In this document: positions 62,358 through 64,000 of the stretch, piece by piece
Layout: every line of letters starts with the position of its first letter
Numbering within the stretch: position 1 is the first letter of the stretch
Assembly: GCF_900187045.1 (NCBI RefSeq)
Contig: NZ_LT906453.1
Location: 2,563,821-2,627,820, forward strand
Origin: Dermatophilus congolensis
Lineage (GTDB): Bacteria; Actinomycetota; Actinomycetes; Actinomycetales; Dermatophilaceae
Direction of reading: 5' to 3'
Length of the DNA stretch: 64,000 nt
Notes under the pieces: model-generated
Database searches by the model: none
Told to the model about the DNA's origin: nothing
What the model saw: the letters and a program-made list of their open reading frames with translations, nothing else
Program-made: the position numbers and the translations under genes

Positions 62358-63788
62358 TCACCGGCGGCGGAGGTCACGCAACGCTGCCTCCGCCGCGTAA
62401 AACCCACACATACCGTGCACCCCACCACCCGGCGGGGTCGACGACGAACACAAATACACACCAGGAACACCCACCTCATAAGGCCGCAACGTCACCCGCG
62501 GCCGAAACACCGCCTGCAACCCCGACGCAGCACCACCAACAATGTCACCCCCCACCACATTGAGATTCGCCGCCGACAACGCACTAGGCCCCGACTCCAC
62601 CCTCGTCACCACCCGATCCCGAAACCCCGGCGCAAACCGCTCTATCTGCGCATCAATCAACTGCCCAACACCAGGCCCATCAGCCCCCGAAGGCACATGC
62701 GCATACGCATACACGACCTGTCTGCCCTCCGGTGCACGCAAACCATCCGCAACACCCTGCTGACACACCACCACAAACGGACGCTGCGGCACCCGACCCG
62801 CCGCCACCTGATCCTCAGCCCACGCAATCTCCTCCAACGTCCCACCAACATGCACCGTCCCAGCCCCACCAACCCGCGAATCAGCCCACGGAACAGCACC
62901 GTCCAACAAATAATCCACCTTGTACGCCGCAGCCCCATACCGCCACCGCAACAACGCCCGCCGCACCCGCGAAGGCATCCGATCCCCCAGCAAACGCACC
63001 GCAGCCCACGGCCCCACATCCAACATCACCACATCCGCATCCCCCACCTGCCGCACATCCACCACCTGACACCCCGTCACCACCTGACCACCTAAAGACT
63101 CCAACTCAGCAACCAACGCCGCCGTAATCGCACCCGAACCACCCTCAGCCACCGGCCACCCCACCGCATGCCCCGCCGCCGACAACACCACCCCAAACGC
63201 CGACGTACACGCCCTATGCAACGGCACAAACGCATGAGCCGCACTGCCAGCAAACAACGCCCGAGCCTGCACACCAGAAAACAGCGAGCGCCCCAACAAC
63301 GTCGCCGGCCACACCCCCCGAACCCCAAACCCAGCCATAGTTACCGGATACCTCGGCACCCGCGCTACCGGCCCCAAAAACGACTCCACCACCTGATCCC
63401 ATCCACGCACCGACGGCCCTAAAAGCCGCCGCCACGCCACCCCATCACGGCCCAACTCATCGGCCGTCTGCCCCAACGAACGCTGCAACACCACCGCTGG
63501 ACGACCCACCAACGGATGCGCCAACGGAACCGGCGCATGCAACCACCTCAACCCATGCTTATCCAAACCACACCCCCGAAAAAAGGGGCTAGATACACCA
63601 AACGGATGCGCCGCAGCTCCCACATCCACCACCGACCCCTGCCCAAACAACGGCACCGAACGCACCGAACCCCCCGGCACCGATGCGGCCTCAAACACCC
63701 TCACCTCCAAACCACTGCGCGCCAAATGCACCGCAGCAGCCAACCCATTAGGCCCCGACCCCACCACCACAGCAACACCAGCAACCAC
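62358..63788 (-). CDS. FAD-dependent phytoene-desaturase-like oxidoreductase
   Basis: 476 residues. The N-terminal dinucleotide motif VVVGSGPNGLAAAVHLARSG binds FAD, and a C-terminal GVYLCSSSTPPGGGVHGMCGFYAAEAAL is typical of the CrtI/NAD(P)-FAD family. The start was set at GTG 63788 because AGGAGGG lies 6 bases upstream; the frame is open to 63941. Members include carotenoid desaturases and many uncharacterised enzymes; there are no carotenoid genes nearby to support that role. Confidence 0.87.
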   Translation of the reverse strand: MVAGVAVVVGSGPNGLAAAVHLARSGLEVRVFEAASVPGGSVRSVPLFGQGSVVDVGAAAHPFGVSSPFFRGCGLDKHGLRWLHAPVPLAHPLVGRPAVVLQRSLGQTADELGRDGVAWRRLLGPSVRGWDQVVESFLGPVARVPRYPVTMAGFGVRGVWPATLLGRSLFSGVQARALFAGSAAHAFVPLHRACTSAFGVVLSAAGHAVGWPVAEGGSGAITAALVAELESLGGQVVTGCQVVDVRQVGDADVVMLDVGPWAAVRLLGDRMPSRVRRALLRWRYGAAAYKVDYLLDGAVPWADSRVGGAGTVHVGGTLEEIAWAEDQVAAGRVPQRPFVVVCQQGVADGLRAPEGRQVVYAYAHVPSGADGPGVGQLIDAQIERFAPGFRDRVVTRVESGPSALSAANLNVVGGDIVGGAASGLQAVFRPRVTLRPYEVGVPGVYLCSSSTPPGGGVHGMCGFYAAEAALRDLRRR

Positions 63789-63920
63789 AACACCCCTCCT
63801 GTGCACAACCCGATCCACCGACCGTACGGCCATCACCTGAGAACGCCCCAGACAAACACCCGCCTCTACCCGATGCCTCCACGCACACCAACCCCCACCC
63901 CTGACGGCGATATGCTGCCC

Positions 63921-63995
63921 ACGACGCGGGGTGCCGACCACAACGGCTGAGAGACACCCGTGGAACCTGCTCTAGCTCGCACTAGCGAAGGGACG
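63921..63995 (+). promoter_or_regulatory. TPP riboswitch (THI element)
   Basis: The conserved order is present: GCGGGGTGCC, GGCTGAGA, ACCCGTGGAACCTG, then ACTAGCGAAGGGA. These are the hallmark helices and loops of the thiamine pyrophosphate riboswitch. The gene it controls, on the plus strand, starts beyond the right edge and is probably a thiamine biosynthesis or transport gene. Confidence 0.92.
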
Positions 63996-64000
63996 TCACC

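Overview
The window comes from a motile, fairly GC-rich actinobacterium. Evidence for this is the class I lysyl-tRNA synthetase, a DUF3073 protein, the SCP-like gene next to purF, a HelD-type helicase, and a WhiG/FliA sigma factor controlling flagellar genes. The mix of flagella, chemotaxis and a secreted trypsin-like protease would fit Dermatophilaceae such as Dermatophilus or Austwickia, but that placement is an inference. No rRNA, tRNA, CRISPR array or insertion sequence was recognised.

Layout. 1-8.0 kb holds chemotaxis: cheA-cheW-cheY-cheB-cheR, then flgB and the 5' end of flgC, all leftward, and a divergent cheX / response regulator / orphan module. 8.1-15.7 kb holds late flagellar genes on the minus strand (fliC, fliD, fliS, a fliT-like gene, flgK, flgL), then a small paralogue gene and a GDP-fucose synthase gene. 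15.9-21.4 kb is a glycosylation block: an 1130-residue three-module glycosyltransferase/TPR protein, a small partner, a GT32-like transferase and an FkbM methyltransferase. 21.5-28.4 kb holds a secreted serine protease, a pabB-pabC fusion, glycogen phosphorylase and a quinone reductase. 28.4-36.0 kb is a second flagellar/polysaccharide block: a tailed flagellin, a Wzz-like protein, a GH71-like glycanase broken at a C7 tract, a polymerase-like membrane protein and two glycosyltransferase-like proteins without a DxD motif. 36.5-39.9 kb holds fliA, flgN, fliW, csrA and a DUF3073 gene. 40-63.8 kb is mostly housekeeping: purM, purF, purC, purD, purA, helD, lysS, fba, pyrE and xth, with two chemoreceptors. 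A TPP riboswitch lies at the right edge.

How it works together. Nine sites share a sigma-28-type promoter, roughly YTCAN-N15-GYCGATRW. They lie before cheA, cheX, flgK, fliS, fliC, the small partner of the big glycosyltransferase, the tailed flagellin, one glycosyltransferase-like gene and flgN. This ties chemotaxis, filament assembly and the putative filament glycosylation genes to FliA, which is encoded at 36.6-37.5 kb. At two sites the promoter geometry puts the transcript start on the start codon, so those messages may be leaderless. FliW and CsrA probably control fliC translation; the fliC leader has GGA motifs, one of them in the Shine-Dalgarno.

The most unusual content is the pairing of a fused triple-module glycosyltransferase next to fliC with split, active-site-degenerate relatives next to a tailed flagellin.
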